A stretch of 55,829 nt of DNA from Oscillospiraceae bacterium (GCA_017535635.1 JAFXTU010000015.1:1-55829); one strand, 5' to 3'; counted from the stretch's first letter, positions 8,739-17,005 are shown. Notes: generated from the sequence alone by a model not told the origin. Translations and numbers: made by a program.

Positions 8739-9236
8739 CTACGGATCGCAGTTCTTGCAGGGGACGTAGCCCAGATCCAGGATCTCCTCCCTGGAGCCGG
8801 TAAAGAAGGATTTGTTTTCCTCCTTCATCTGCCCTACGCTCCGGCAATCGGGGGTATGGAACTTCATGGTATTCGTATTCAGGACGTAGTCCCGGACGGG
8901 GGAAAGAGCGTCCGGTGCGGACCTGTCGCCCTCGCCGTCAATTTGCTCCGGCTCCGTGACGGGCTCCGGGGCGGGTTCCGGCGCAGGTTCCGGCGTCGGC
9001 GCTGGGGCGGGTGATGGAGAAGGTTCCGGCGTCGGGGTCGGCGCCGGTCCTGAGGTCGGCTCCGGCGTCGGCTCCGGGTCCGACAGGATGTCCGGCAGGA
9101 TGCCGGCGGACCGCTCCGGCAGGCCGTGGGAAGGCGGCGCGGACGGGCTCTCCGAGCCTCCCGGCGAGGGAGAGCAGGCCGGGAGCAGCGCGAAAAGGAG
9201 CAGACAAATCAGAATGGGAAGGATCGCCTTTTTCAT
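8739..9236 (-). CDS. Lipoprotein with Pro/Glu-rich linker and C-terminal Cys/His (Ada-like) domain
   Basis: 165-aa surface protein. MKKAILPILICLLLFALLPAC is a lipoprotein signal with Cys at the end of the LLPAC lipobox. Residues 30-105 are a low-complexity PTPEP/APEP linker. The last 50 residues (YVLNTNTMKFHTPDC...SREEILDLGYVPCKNC) match the small zinc-binding module often found at the C-terminus of secreted nucleases and related cell-surface proteins. The ATG at 9236 is chosen over the GTG at 9248 because gaggtg lies 9 nt upstream. No nuclease domain is present, so the module stands alone. Role unknown, probably at the cell envelope. Confidence 0.8.
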   Translation of the reverse strand: MKKAILPILICLLLFALLPACSPSPGGSESPSAPPSHGLPERSAGILPDILSDPEPTPEPTSGPAPTPTPEPSPSPAPAPTPEPAPEPAPEPVTEPEQIDGEGDRSAPDALSPVRDYVLNTNTMKFHTPDCRSVGQMKEENKSFFTGSREEILDLGYVPCKNCDP

Positions 9237-9263
9237 ACGGGGGATCACCTCAACGGACGGAAA

Positions 9264-9293
9264 GGGGCCGGGACACGATCATGCCCCGGCCCC
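9264..9293 (-). terminator. Terminator after the glycyl radical enzyme gene
   Basis: On the minus strand, a 9-bp GC-only stem (ggggccggg / cccggcccc) begins 10 nt after the stop codon and is followed by a short U run. Confidence 0.65.
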
Positions 9294-9302
9294 GGTTTCG
9301 CA

Positions 9303-11801
9303 CTAAAACTCCGTTCTGCCGATCAGGTCGTTCTGCAGGCCCTCGCTCAGCTCCACGAAGTAGGCGCTGTAGCCTGCGATGCGCACCAGGAGGCCCTGGT
9401 AGTCCTCCGGCTTCCTCTGGGCGGCCAGGAGGGTCTCCTTCCCCACGATGGAGAACTGGCTTTGCATCCCGCCGTTGTCGAAGTAGGTCTTCATCAGGTC
9501 CATGAGCTTTTCCCGGCCCTCGTCCCCCGCCACGGTGCCGGGAGAGAACTTCCAGTTGAGGATGATGCCGTTTCCGATCCGGGCGTGGTCCATCTTCGCG
9601 ACGGAGGAGGCCACCGCCGTGGGGCCGCTCACGTCGTGGCTCCCCGCCCGGGTGTGCACCGGACCCATGCAGTCGGACACCGGCTCCCAGGCCCTGCGCC
9701 CGTCGGGAGTGGCGGCGTCCACGGAGCCGTGCATCACGTTGTTGGTGACGCTGTAGACCCCCGGCATGTACTCGCCCCCGTGGGGGGTGGGCCGGTGCTC
9801 GATGTTGGCACAGTACTCCGAGATGACCAGCTTTGCCAGGGCGTCCGCCTCCGGGTCGTCGTTCCCGTAGTGGCGGACCCGGGGGCTGTTCACATAGGCG
9901 TAGAGGGTCTCGTATCCTTCCCAGTTCTTCCGGAGGGCGTCCAGCAGCTGGGCTCCGGTGACCCGCTTTTCCTCAAAGACCACCTGCCGGATGGCGCTGA
10001 GGCTGTCCGCCGTCGTGCCCAGGCCCACGGCCTGGGGGCCGGAGTGGTTGTATTTCGCGCCCCCGGCGGAGATGTCCAGCCCCTTCTCCACGCAGTCGTC
10101 CATGAGGAGGCTGAGGTAGGGCAGGGGCTTGAGGCGCTGCTGACATAGGTCGATCTTATTGATGCAGCTCAGCATCTCATCGCACCAGTATTTCATCTGG
10201 GCCTTGAAGGAGGCGACCACCTCGTCGAAGCTCTCCGCCGTCTCCAGGCTCCCGGTATCCGGGCCCAGGCCCCTGCACTTCGTGTAATACCCGCAGGCTT
10301 CGGAGCAGTCGATGCACCTGCCGCCGTTGATGGCAAGCTGCAGCACCTTCGCCAGGTTGAAGGAGCCGGAGTCGTGCCAGCCGTAGGTCTTTCCCGGCAC
10401 GCAGGGCTCCACGCAGCCCACGCCCACATAGCCCCGGGCGTCCTCGATGGGTTTCCCGTAATTCATCAGTGCCCGGATCATCTGCTCATCGTTGAAGATC
10501 TTGGGCTCCCCGGTGCCGATGCGGATGACGTTGAAGGTCTTTTCCCAGAATTCCCTGGGGTTCTTTTGGCTGAGACGGACCCCCATCCAGGGGTTGGGGA
10601 TGCGGGTGTGAGCGTGGGCGTCCAGGACCATGTAGCTCAGGTCGTTCACCGCGTCCTCGCCCTTTTCATCCACGCCCCCCACGTCCAGGGCCGTGCCGCC
10701 CATGATGGTGCCGCTGGAGAAGATGATGGCGCTGGTGTCCCGGATCTTCCGGAGCTGGTGCATCTTCACGAAGGCGTGCTCGATGAGCTCCTGCATCTGC
10801 TCCCGGGAGAGAGCGCCGCTCTCGATATCCTTCTTGTAAAAGGGATAGAAGAGCTGGTCGAAGCGGCCGTAGGTGACGCTGTGGCCGTTAGACTCGATGA
10901 TGATGAGGTTGGTGGCCAGGTGCCAGAGCTGGATGGCCTCCCAGAAATCCCGTGGCGGCTCCTCCGCGACCCAGAGGCAGTTGGAGGCGACCCGCTCCAG
11001 TTCTCTCCTCCGCGCCGGGTCCTCCTCCGTCTCAGCCATTTGCACCGCCAGCTCCCCGTAGCGGCGGAAGTAGATGGAGGCCGCGTCCAGGGCGGCGTCC
11101 TCCGCCAGGTAGAAGTCCCGCTTCGCCGCGTCCCCGGCCTCGGAGGTGTCCAGAGCGTCCAGCTTCGCGCGCACCTCCCGCCGCAGGCCCTTCCAGCCCA
11201 GGCGGAAGAGCTTGGCGTAATTGGCGCAGACGTGGCCCACCCCGGCGTAGACGTAGAGCCCGTCCAGGATCACGCTCTTCCCCAGGTGGTTCCCCTTCTT
11301 CTCCTCCTCGGAATAGGAGGCGATGATGGCCTCGGATACGGTCTTCCCCTTCCAGAAGGGCTGGAGCTCGTCGAAGACCAGGCGCTTCACCTCTTCGGAG
11401 ATCACGTAGCGGTCGTTGGTCCGCTCCTCCATGGGCCGGTAGAGGAATTCGTCCGCCAGCCAGTCCACACTGAACTCCGGGTAGATGGGGGCGCTGTTGG
11501 GCTTCGCCGCCAGCTCGCCCACGATGAGCTCCTCCGGCCAGATGTGGATCTCCACCCGGCTGCAGATCTCCCGCAGGGTCATGGCCCAGCGGAGGGCGGG
11601 GCTGAGGGCGGCGTATTTCTCATAGCACTCCGTGACGATCCTGGCCCGCTGGGGGTCGGCGGTGGACTCCAGGCAGTTCGTCCACTCCAGCATCCGGTTG
11701 ATGCGGGGGAAGGGGGAGGGGTTGTCCGTCAGCCCGCTGACGCCCACGCCCCACTCCCGGTCCAGGGGCTCGATGGCCAGCGGCGGTAAATACTCCTTCA
11801 T
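9303..11801 (-). CDS. Glycyl radical enzyme, diol dehydratase/HypD-like (pyruvate formate-lyase family)
   Basis: 832-aa glycyl radical enzyme. The radical loop LLVRIAGYSAYFVELS lies near the C-terminus with the radical Gly at about 810, and the active-site loop is VGVGCVEPC with the thiyl Cys at about 463 and Glu465. The GCVEP form is typical of C-O, C-N or C-S eliminating members (glycerol/propanediol dehydratase, choline lyase, hydroxyproline dehydratase, isethionate lyase), not of pyruvate formate-lyase. The substrate cannot be read from these motifs. The ATG at 11801 has aaaggag 9 nt upstream. No radical-SAM activating enzyme lies in the window. It starts 58 bp after the PIN toxin gene on the same strand, and no microcompartment genes are nearby. 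Confidence 0.88.
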   Translation of the reverse strand: MKEYLPPLAIEPLDREWGVGVSGLTDNPSPFPRINRMLEWTNCLESTADPQRARIVTECYEKYAALSPALRWAMTLREICSRVEIHIWPEELIVGELAAKPNSAPIYPEFSVDWLADEFLYRPMEERTNDRYVISEEVKRLVFDELQPFWKGKTVSEAIIASYSEEEKKGNHLGKSVILDGLYVYAGVGHVCANYAKLFRLGWKGLRREVRAKLDALDTSEAGDAAKRDFYLAEDAALDAASIYFRRYGELAVQMAETEEDPARRRELERVASNCLWVAEEPPRDFWEAIQLWHLATNLIIIESNGHSVTYGRFDQLFYPFYKKDIESGALSREQMQELIEHAFVKMHQLRKIRDTSAIIFSSGTIMGGTALDVGGVDEKGEDAVNDLSYMVLDAHAHTRIPNPWMGVRLSQKNPREFWEKTFNVIRIGTGEPKIFNDEQMIRALMNYGKPIEDARGYVGVGCVEPCVPGKTYGWHDSGSFNLAKVLQLAINGGRCIDCSEACGYYTKCRGLGPDTGSLETAESFDEVVASFKAQMKYWCDEMLSCINKIDLCQQRLKPLPYLSLLMDDCVEKGLDISAGGAKYNHSGPQAVGLGTTADSLSAIRQVVFEEKRVTGAQLLDALRKNWEGYETLYAYVNSPRVRHYGNDDPEADALAKLVISEYCANIEHRPTPHGGEYMPGVYSVTNNVMHGSVDAATPDGRRAWEPVSDCMGPVHTRAGSHDVSGPTAVASSVAKMDHARIGNGIILNWKFSPGTVAGDEGREKLMDLMKTYFDNGGMQSQFSIVGKETLLAAQRKPEDYQGLLVRIAGYSAYFVELSEGLQNDLIGRTEF

Positions 11802-11859
11802 AGCGGCGCGCTCCTTTCGAGATAGTATAGATGTGACGCTCTTCGTTTTTTTGCTTTCG

Positions 11860-12270
11860 CTAAAACATCTGCGACAAATAATCAGCCGGACTAAGGGCAG
11901 GAACAATGCTTCTCTGGAAGTCTCTGACATTTCTGGTGATGAGATAATCCGCATGGACACGTTCGGCGGTCGCCGACTGGAGCGCATCTTCAAAATCATC
12001 CCATTTCATTTCTGCCGCTTTGCTCAGATCCGCTGCACTCAATTCTGTGAATTGAAACAGCAGCGAGAGCTTGTTCAAGACTTCCCCGATCGATTCCGGG
12101 GTAAGTTCCTTTCGCATAACATAGACCAGATTGGCAAATGTCAGCGCGGAGACATATCCTTCCGCCTGCTCAGTCTCACAGAGCTTCCAAATCTTAGCAG
12201 AATCCTTAACGTGTTCTTTCCGGTTTTGCAAGACGTCCAGGACGATATTGCCGTCAATCAGTAATCTCAT
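11860..12270 (-). CDS. PIN-domain toxin (VapC-like)
   Basis: 136-aa PIN-domain ribonuclease, expected to cleave RNA with Mg2+ held by acidic residues. Seen: N-terminal LLIDGNIVLDVL (first Asp), then ALTFANLVYVMRK, WDDFEDALQSATA and the C-terminal YLITRNVRDF, in PIN order. It overlaps the antitoxin gene by 17 bp and has no separate promoter in sight, the normal toxin-antitoxin layout. Size and motifs fit the family well. Target RNA is unknown. Confidence 0.88.
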   Translation of the reverse strand: MRLLIDGNIVLDVLQNRKEHVKDSAKIWKLCETEQAEGYVSALTFANLVYVMRKELTPESIGEVLNKLSLLFQFTELSAADLSKAAEMKWDDFEDALQSATAERVHADYLITRNVRDFQRSIVPALSPADYLSQMF

Positions 12271-12496
12271 ATTTTTCTCTCAGCCTGTCTTCTTTGAGCT
12301 CGTCCATGTTTTCATTGCCTTTGAGGATCCCCACCAGGGAATCCGTCAAATAAGAGACTGCGGCATCTTTTGGAATCAAGCGCCCGACCTCTTTCCCGTT
12401 CTTTGTGACAATAACCTCATTGCCTCCCATAACGATGCTGAGGTATCTTCCAAAATTGTTCTGCATCTCCGTTGCAGTCGCCGTTGCTCCCACCAT
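12254..12496 (-). CDS. Phd/YefM-type antitoxin
   Basis: 80-aa antitoxin that should bind DNA through its N-terminal fold and neutralise the PIN toxin with its C-terminus. Seen: TATEMQNNFGRYLSIVMGGN, followed by EVIVTKNGKEVGRLIP, the classic Phd/YefM pattern, and a charged tail. The start ATG has ggaggtgg 6 nt upstream. A strong promoter (12526-12553) and a TTAGCTAA palindrome lie just upstream, so autorepression is likely. Confidence 0.9.
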   Translation of the reverse strand: MVGATATATEMQNNFGRYLSIVMGGNEVIVTKNGKEVGRLIPKDAAVSYLTDSLVGILKGNENMDELKEDRLREKYEITD

Positions 12497-12513
12497 GAAT
12501 AACCACCTCCAAC

Positions 12514-12521
12514 TTAGCTAA
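12514..12521. promoter_or_regulatory. Candidate operator of the toxin-antitoxin operon
   Basis: Perfect 8-bp palindrome TTAGCTAA placed between the -10 box and the antitoxin ribosome binding site, where a Phd-type repressor would act. Short, so only suggestive. Confidence 0.4.
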
Positions 12522-12525
12522 TTTT

Positions 12526-12553
12526 ATTATATCGCATTTTCCCCAATTTGCAA
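12526..12553 (-). promoter_or_regulatory. Promoter of the toxin-antitoxin operon
   Basis: On the minus strand TTGCAA (12548-12553), 16-nt spacer, TATAAT (12526-12531). Near-consensus sigma-A promoter. Confidence 0.75.
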
Positions 12554-12615
12554 GTGTTTATTCTGTTTCCCAGGGTCTGACGGCATTCTGCTGCCTGAAA
12601 TGCTCTCCCCTGTAC

Positions 12616-12644
12616 TTGACAAATTTAGCGTAATAGCGTATCAT
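12616..12644 (+). promoter_or_regulatory. Promoter of the nhaC-like gene
   Basis: TTGACA (12616-12621), 17-nt spacer, TATCAT (12639-12644), about 30 nt before the start codon. Confidence 0.8.
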
Positions 12645-12680
12645 TTCACACAAGTTTATGATACGAGCGGGAGGAAAACC

Positions 12681-14318
12681 ATGAAAAAGAGAAATCGCAT
12701 CCTGCGGGTCCTGCTCCTGGTGCTGGCCGTGTCGCTCCTCCTGGGCGTCGCCGTCTTTGCCGACGGGGACGGGGAGGAAGCCGTGCCCTCCATGTACGGG
12801 ACCTTCTGGGCCCTGGTGCCGCCTCTGGTGGCCATCGTGCTGGCCCTGATTACCAAGGAGGCATACAGCGCCCTCTTCGTGGGCGTGGTGATCGGCGCGC
12901 TTTTCGCGGCGGACTTCGCTCCGGTGAGGACCGTGGACCTCATCATCAACGACGGCCTCATCACCGCCCTGGCGGACAACGCGGGCATCTTCCTCTTCCT
13001 GGTACTGCTGGGAATCCTGGTGGCCCTGGTGAACGCGGCGGGCGGCTCGGCAGCCTTCGGGCGCTGGGCGGAGAAGAACATCCGCACCAAGGCGGGGGCC
13101 ATGATCGCCACCTTCGTGCTGGGCGTCCTCATCTTCATCGACGACTACTTCAACTGCCTCACCGTAGGCAGCGTCATGCGCCCGGTGACGGACAGCCACA
13201 AGATCTCCCGGCAGAAGCTGGCCTACCTCATCGACGCCACCGCCGCCCCGGTGTGCATGATCGCCCCGGTCTCCTCCTGGGCAGCCGCCGTCTCCGGCAC
13301 GGCCGAGGGCCTGGACACCGGCATCACCGGCATCCAGCTCTTCATCAAGGCCATCCCCTATAACTTCTACTCCCTGCTGACCTTCGTCTTTATCATCGCT
13401 CTGGTGGTCATGAAGTTCGACTACGGCCCCATGATCGCCTATGAAAAGCGGGCCAAGGCCGGCGAAGAGACCGGCCTGAAGGAGACCGGCAAGACGGAGG
13501 GGAACCCAAAGGGCCGGGTGCTGGACCTGATCCTCCCCGTGGTGGTCCTGATCGTCTTCTGCACCATCGGCATGCTCTACGTGGGCGGCTTCTTCGGCAC
13601 CGACTGGTGGGGCGACACCGGCTTCCAGGGCGACTTCATCGGCGCCTTCGGCAATACGGACTCCTACGTCGGCCTTCCCTGGGGCGCTCTCATCAGTCTG
13701 GTCCTGGTCATTATCTACCTGCTCTGCCGGAGAGTGGTCACCTTCAAGCAGGCCATGGAGTGCATCCCCAAGGGCTTCAACGCCATGGTGGCCCCCATCC
13801 TGATCCTGACCCTGGCCATCTCTCTCAAGACCATGACCAACAGCTACCTGGGCCTCAGCGTCTTCGTCCACGACCTGATGGAGGGCGCGGCCAGCGGGCT
13901 GTACAAGCTGCTGCCTGCCATTATCTTCGCCGTGGCGGTGGCCCTGGCCTTCGCCTCCGGCACCAGCTGGGGCACCTTCGGCATCCTGATCCCCATCGTC
14001 ACCGCCATCTTCCCGGCAGAGAGCCCCCTGATGATCATCGGCATCAGCGCCTGCTGCGCCGGGGCCGTCTGCGGCGACCACTGCTCCCCCATCTCCGACA
14101 CCACCATCATGGCCTCCGCCGGCGCCCAGGTGGAGCACGTGACCCACGTGTCCACCCAGCTTCCCTACGCCATGACCGTGGCGGCGGTGAGCTTCGTCTG
14201 CTTCCTGCTGGCGGGCTTCATCCAGAGCTGGCCCGTCTGCCTGCTCATCGGCGCGGTGATCACGGTGCTGGTCCTCTTCGTGCTCAAGAAGTCTTCAGCG
14301 AGCAAACAGCCCGCATAG
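12681..14318 (+). CDS. nhaC: NhaC-family Na+/H+ antiporter
   Basis: 545-aa polytopic membrane protein of the NhaC/ion-transporter superfamily, expected to exchange Na+ (or couple organic-acid exchange) with H+. Seen: a cleavable-looking N-terminal hydrophobic segment ending near VAVFADGDG, about 11-12 further membrane segments, and the family motifs FIDDYFNCLTVGSVMRP, DATAAPVCMIAPVSSW, FASGTSWGTFGI and CCAGAVCGDHCSPISDTT. The ATG at 12681 follows gggaggaaaacc. Monocistronic, with its own consensus promoter and a downstream terminator at 14538-14572. Ion specificity is not certain. Confidence 0.88.
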   Translation: MKKRNRILRVLLLVLAVSLLLGVAVFADGDGEEAVPSMYGTFWALVPPLVAIVLALITKEAYSALFVGVVIGALFAADFAPVRTVDLIINDGLITALADNAGIFLFLVLLGILVALVNAAGGSAAFGRWAEKNIRTKAGAMIATFVLGVLIFIDDYFNCLTVGSVMRPVTDSHKISRQKLAYLIDATAAPVCMIAPVSSWAAAVSGTAEGLDTGITGIQLFIKAIPYNFYSLLTFVFIIALVVMKFDYGPMIAYEKRAKAGEETGLKETGKTEGNPKGRVLDLILPVVVLIVFCTIGMLYVGGFFGTDWWGDTGFQGDFIGAFGNTDSYVGLPWGALISLVLVIIYLLCRRVVTFKQAMECIPKGFNAMVAPILILTLAISLKTMTNSYLGLSVFVHDLMEGAASGLYKLLPAIIFAVAVALAFASGTSWGTFGILIPIVTAIFPAESPLMIIGISACCAGAVCGDHCSPISDTTIMASAGAQVEHVTHVSTQLPYAMTVAAVSFVCFLLAGFIQSWPVCLLIGAVITVLVLFVLKKSSASKQPA

Positions 14319-14374
14319 CGTCGTCGCACGGGGGAATACTGTAGCGCACACGTCCCCTTTGGGGGCCCTCGCGC

Positions 14375-14465
14375 GCGGAATAGGCAGTATCCGCCCCTTG
14401 GGCGAATACCGCCAGGATTCCCCCGGCTCCTCCTTTCCAAACCGAAGCCCCTTGCTTCGGTTTGG
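14375..14465 (-). repeat. Two-hairpin intergenic repeat, copy 1
   Basis: Read on the minus strand, this starts with an 11-bp hairpin (ccaaaccgaag / cttcggtttgg), then aaagga, a spacer with gggaatc, and a second hairpin (ggcggtat... / ...atactgcc). It aligns with 17088-17187, sharing hairpin arms, the aaagga link and the ggaatc spacer while the stems covary. It occupies most of the 220 bp between nhaC and the terminator. Confidence 0.7.
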
Positions 14466-14537
14466 GTAAGACGCGAAAGGGCGAATAGGAACACCGTATC
14501 TGCGGATACATACTCTCCCATTATTTCTCAGTTTGGC

Positions 14538-14572
14538 AAGCGCCCTCCGGACAGCCGGTCCGGAGGGCGCTT
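14538..14572 (+). terminator. Strong terminator between nhaC and noc
   Basis: 14-bp perfect stem (aagcgccctccgga / tccggagggcgctt), 7-nt loop, followed by a T-rich stretch ttctgtgtttt. It lies 220 bp after nhaC, beyond the repeat. Confidence 0.85.
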
Positions 14573-14600
14573 CTGTGTTTTCCCCTCTTTTTCAACTTCT

Positions 14601-14652
14601 TTTCCCGCCCGGCGTTTTCCCGACAGGGTTCGCGGGATTTTTTGGCGGGAAA
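14601..14652. promoter_or_regulatory. Inverted repeat upstream of noc
   Basis: tttcccgcc (14601-14609) and ggcgggaaa (14644-14652) form a spaced inverted repeat just before the Noc-like gene. Each half resembles half of the Bacillus Noc site (ATTTCCCGGGAAAT). Possible autoregulatory or nucleation site; weak evidence. Confidence 0.35.
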
Positions 14653-14685
14653 TGCGTAAGCTTGACGGGAAAGGAGGGATCCCCC

Positions 14686-15546
14686 ATGAAAACCCCGTCG
14701 CTTTTGGACAGCCGCAAGATCGTCAACCTGCCTGTGGGGGCCATCAAGCCCAATCCCCGCCAGCCCAGGAAGCAGTTCTCCCCGGAGGACCTGAGGGAGC
14801 TCAGCGACAGCATCCGCCTCTACGGCATCCTCCAGCCCTTGGCCGTCCGCAAGACCGGCCCCAGCACCTTCGAGCTGGTGGCGGGAGAACGGCGGCTCCG
14901 GGCCGCGGCCCTGGCAGGGCTGGAAAGCGTGCCTTGCATCCTGCTGAACGTGGACGAGGAGCAGTCGGGCCTGCTGGCCCTGGTGGAGAACCTGCAGCGG
15001 AAGGACCTGGACTTCATCGAGGAGGCGGAGGGGCTGCGGAGCCTCATCCGCACCTACGGCATGAGCCAGGAGGAGGCCGCCAGGTGCATCTCCAAGTCCC
15101 AGTCCGCCGTGGCCAACAAGCTGAGGGTGCTGAAGCTGCCGGAGGACGTGCTGCGCACGCTCCGGGACCGAGGCTTCACCGAGCGCCACGCCAGGGCCCT
15201 GCTGCGCCTGGAAGACCCGGAAAAGCAGCGCAGCGCCCTGGACTTCATCCTCCGGAACGAGCTCACCGTAGCCAAGACGGAGGAGTACATCGACGCCCTG
15301 CTGCGTATGGAGGCCCAGCCCCCGGCCCGGAAGAAAAAAAGGAAGCCCCCCGTGGTGGTGCTGAAGGACGTGCGCATCTTCCTCAACACCGTGACGAGGG
15401 GCCTGAGCATGATGAACCGGGGCGGGGTGAAAGCCGTCTGCGAACAGAAGGACACGCCGGGGGAGCTGGTGCTCACCATCCGCATCCCCCACTCCGGAGG
15501 CGAGGGCGTCAGGAGCGCGCCCGAAGAGCTGCAAGCGCCCGCGTGA
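14686..15546 (+). CDS. noc: ParB/Noc-family CTP-dependent DNA-binding protein
   Basis: 286-aa ParB-fold protein. The N-terminal CTP-binding domain shows PNPRQPRKQFS and AGERRLRAA (GERR motif), followed by VENLQRKDLDFIEEAEG and a helix-turn-helix (GMSQEEAARCISKSQSAVANKLR), then a dimerisation domain at the C-terminus. No parA gene is adjacent, so nucleoid-occlusion protein Noc is more likely than chromosomal ParB. The ATG at 14686 follows aaggaggg. The last 38 bp overlap the 3' end of the convergent rluD-like gene. Noc usually lies near the origin, in keeping with the rpmH block 7 kb away. Confidence 0.8.
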   Translation: MKTPSLLDSRKIVNLPVGAIKPNPRQPRKQFSPEDLRELSDSIRLYGILQPLAVRKTGPSTFELVAGERRLRAAALAGLESVPCILLNVDEEQSGLLALVENLQRKDLDFIEEAEGLRSLIRTYGMSQEEAARCISKSQSAVANKLRVLKLPEDVLRTLRDRGFTERHARALLRLEDPEKQRSALDFILRNELTVAKTEEYIDALLRMEAQPPARKKKRKPPVVVLKDVRIFLNTVTRGLSMMNRGGVKAVCEQKDTPGELVLTIRIPHSGGEGVRSAPEELQAPA

Positions 15547-16426
15547 ATTCTTCCGGCAGGGGGCACTCAAAGGACATCTCCTCCCCGGTGGAAGGGTGGC
15601 GGAAGCGGATGCCCCGGGCGTGGAGGCACTGGCTCGTAAGCCCCAGCTCCGTCCTCCCGCCGCCGTAGAGGGGGTCCCCCGCCACGGGATGGCCGAGATA
15701 GGCCATGTGGACCCGGATCTGGTGGGTCCGCCCCGTCTCCAGCTCGCAGCGGACGTAGCTGTAGCCGGGAAAGGACTCCAGGACCCGGTAGCGGGTGACG
15801 GCCCGGCGGGAATTCACCTCTGTCACGGCCATCTTCTTCCGGTCCCTGGGGCTGCGGCCGATGGGGGCGTTCACCACCCCCTCCGCCTCCCTGGGGGTGC
15901 CCCGGAGGATGGCCTCGTAGACACGGTGGAGGCTCCGGTCGCTGAGCTGGGCCGAGAGGAGCCGGTGGGCCCGGTCGTTTTTGGCGCAGAGCATAAGACC
16001 GGAGGTGTCCATGTCCAGCCGGTGGACGATGCCCGGGCGGGTGACGCCCCCGATGCCGGAAAGCGTGTCCCCGCAGTGGTACAGCAGGGCGTTCACCAGA
16101 GTGCCGCCGGGATGTCCCGGCGCGGGGTGGACCACCAGGCCCTTGGGCTTGTTCAGCACGATCAGGTCCCCGTCCTCAAAGAGGATGTCCAGGGGGATGT
16201 CCTCCGGGAAAACCTCCATGGGGACCGGCTCGGGCAGCTCGACCCGGTAGCTCTCCCCCGCGCTCACCCGGCGGTTCTTTTTCACCTGCTCCCCGTCCAG
16301 GGTCACCAGGCCCTCTTCAATGAGCTGCTGGGCCCGGCTGCGGCTCAGGTCCTCCAGTTCCTCCGAGAGAAAGGCGTCCAGCCTTCCCCCTTCGTCGGCA
16401 GCCTCAGCGGTCAGAAACGTCGTCAT
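15509..16426 (-). CDS. rluD: RluA/RluD-family 23S rRNA pseudouridine synthase
   Basis: 305-aa enzyme converting uridines of RNA to pseudouridine. Seen: an N-terminal S4 domain (GGRLDAFLSEELEDLSRSRAQ), the catalytic motif HRLDMDTSGLML with the Asp nucleophile, and the downstream ETGRTHQIRVHMAYLGHPVAGD motif. Full length for the family. Its start overlaps the lspA 3' end by 23 bp, the common lspA-rluD pairing. The 3' end overlaps noc on the other strand. Which uridines are modified cannot be read from sequence. Confidence 0.92.
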   Translation of the reverse strand: MTTFLTAEAADEGGRLDAFLSEELEDLSRSRAQQLIEEGLVTLDGEQVKKNRRVSAGESYRVELPEPVPMEVFPEDIPLDILFEDGDLIVLNKPKGLVVHPAPGHPGGTLVNALLYHCGDTLSGIGGVTRPGIVHRLDMDTSGLMLCAKNDRAHRLLSAQLSDRSLHRVYEAILRGTPREAEGVVNAPIGRSPRDRKKMAVTEVNSRRAVTRYRVLESFPGYSYVRCELETGRTHQIRVHMAYLGHPVAGDPLYGGGRTELGLTSQCLHARGIRFRHPSTGEEMSFECPLPEEFTRALAALRARS

Positions 16427-16988
16427 GCTCTTCCTCCCGGCGGAATTCCCGCCGGGTCTCCTCGGTGAGGGCCGCGTCGGCCCTGGCCCGGTCCCGGCTT
16501 CGTTCCCAGTGCTTCCGGCTGCTCTCCTGCTGCTTTGCCCTGGCCTTCTTTTCGTCCGTCAGCACCCAGAGGATCAGGAACGCCGCCCCCAGGGTGATGC
16601 AGCAGTCGGCCAGGTTGAAGACCGGGAAATTCATAAATACCGTATCGAACATATCGGTGACATAGCCCTGGAGAAACCGGTCCAGCGCGTTGCCCACCGC
16701 GCCGCCCAGGATGAAGGCCAGACTCAGCCGTCCCAGCCAGGAGGCGGGCTTCCCCATCAGCAGGGCCAGGAGCAGCGCCAGGCACACCAGCCCCGTGACG
16801 ATCAGGAGCAGGGTGGTCTGCCCGGAGAGGATGCCCCAGCTGGCCCCGTAGTTGTGCACCAGGGTCAGTCGCAGGATCCCCGGCAGGAAGGGGGCGGAAA
16901 CGCCCACCGAGCCCAGGGCGGTGGTCACGGCGGCCTTGCACCACTGGTCCAGGACCACCAGCAGGAGGCTGAGAGCAAGATACGGCAT
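16404..16988 (-). CDS. lspA: Lipoprotein signal peptidase II
   Basis: Membrane aspartyl protease that cleaves the signal peptides of lipidated prolipoproteins, such as the lipoprotein at 8739-9236. Four membrane segments are visible in the first 150 residues. The catalytic aspartates are in GNALDR and FNLADCCI, and LVHNYGASWG corresponds to the family N-x-G-x-x-(W/F)G motif. The C-terminal 45 residues form an unusual highly charged extension (KKARAKQQESSRKHWERSR...), making the protein 194 aa against the usual 150-170. Cotranscribed with rluD. Confidence 0.93.
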   Translation of the reverse strand: MPYLALSLLLVVLDQWCKAAVTTALGSVGVSAPFLPGILRLTLVHNYGASWGILSGQTTLLLIVTGLVCLALLLALLMGKPASWLGRLSLAFILGGAVGNALDRFLQGYVTDMFDTVFMNFPVFNLADCCITLGAAFLILWVLTDEKKARAKQQESSRKHWERSRDRARADAALTEETRREFRREEEHDDVSDR

Positions 16989-17005
16989 GGCTTTCCTTTC
17001 TCAGA

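Noticed and set aside
8938..9120. Tandem ggctccggcgt-type DNA repeat, at first sight CRISPR- or minisatellite-like
   Set aside because: It codes for the Pro/Glu linker of the lipoprotein; units are too short and irregular and no spacers exist.
12558..14147. 529-codon open frame opposite nhaC
   Set aside because: Asp/His/Gly-rich shadow of a real membrane-protein gene; no ribosome binding site or recognisable domain.
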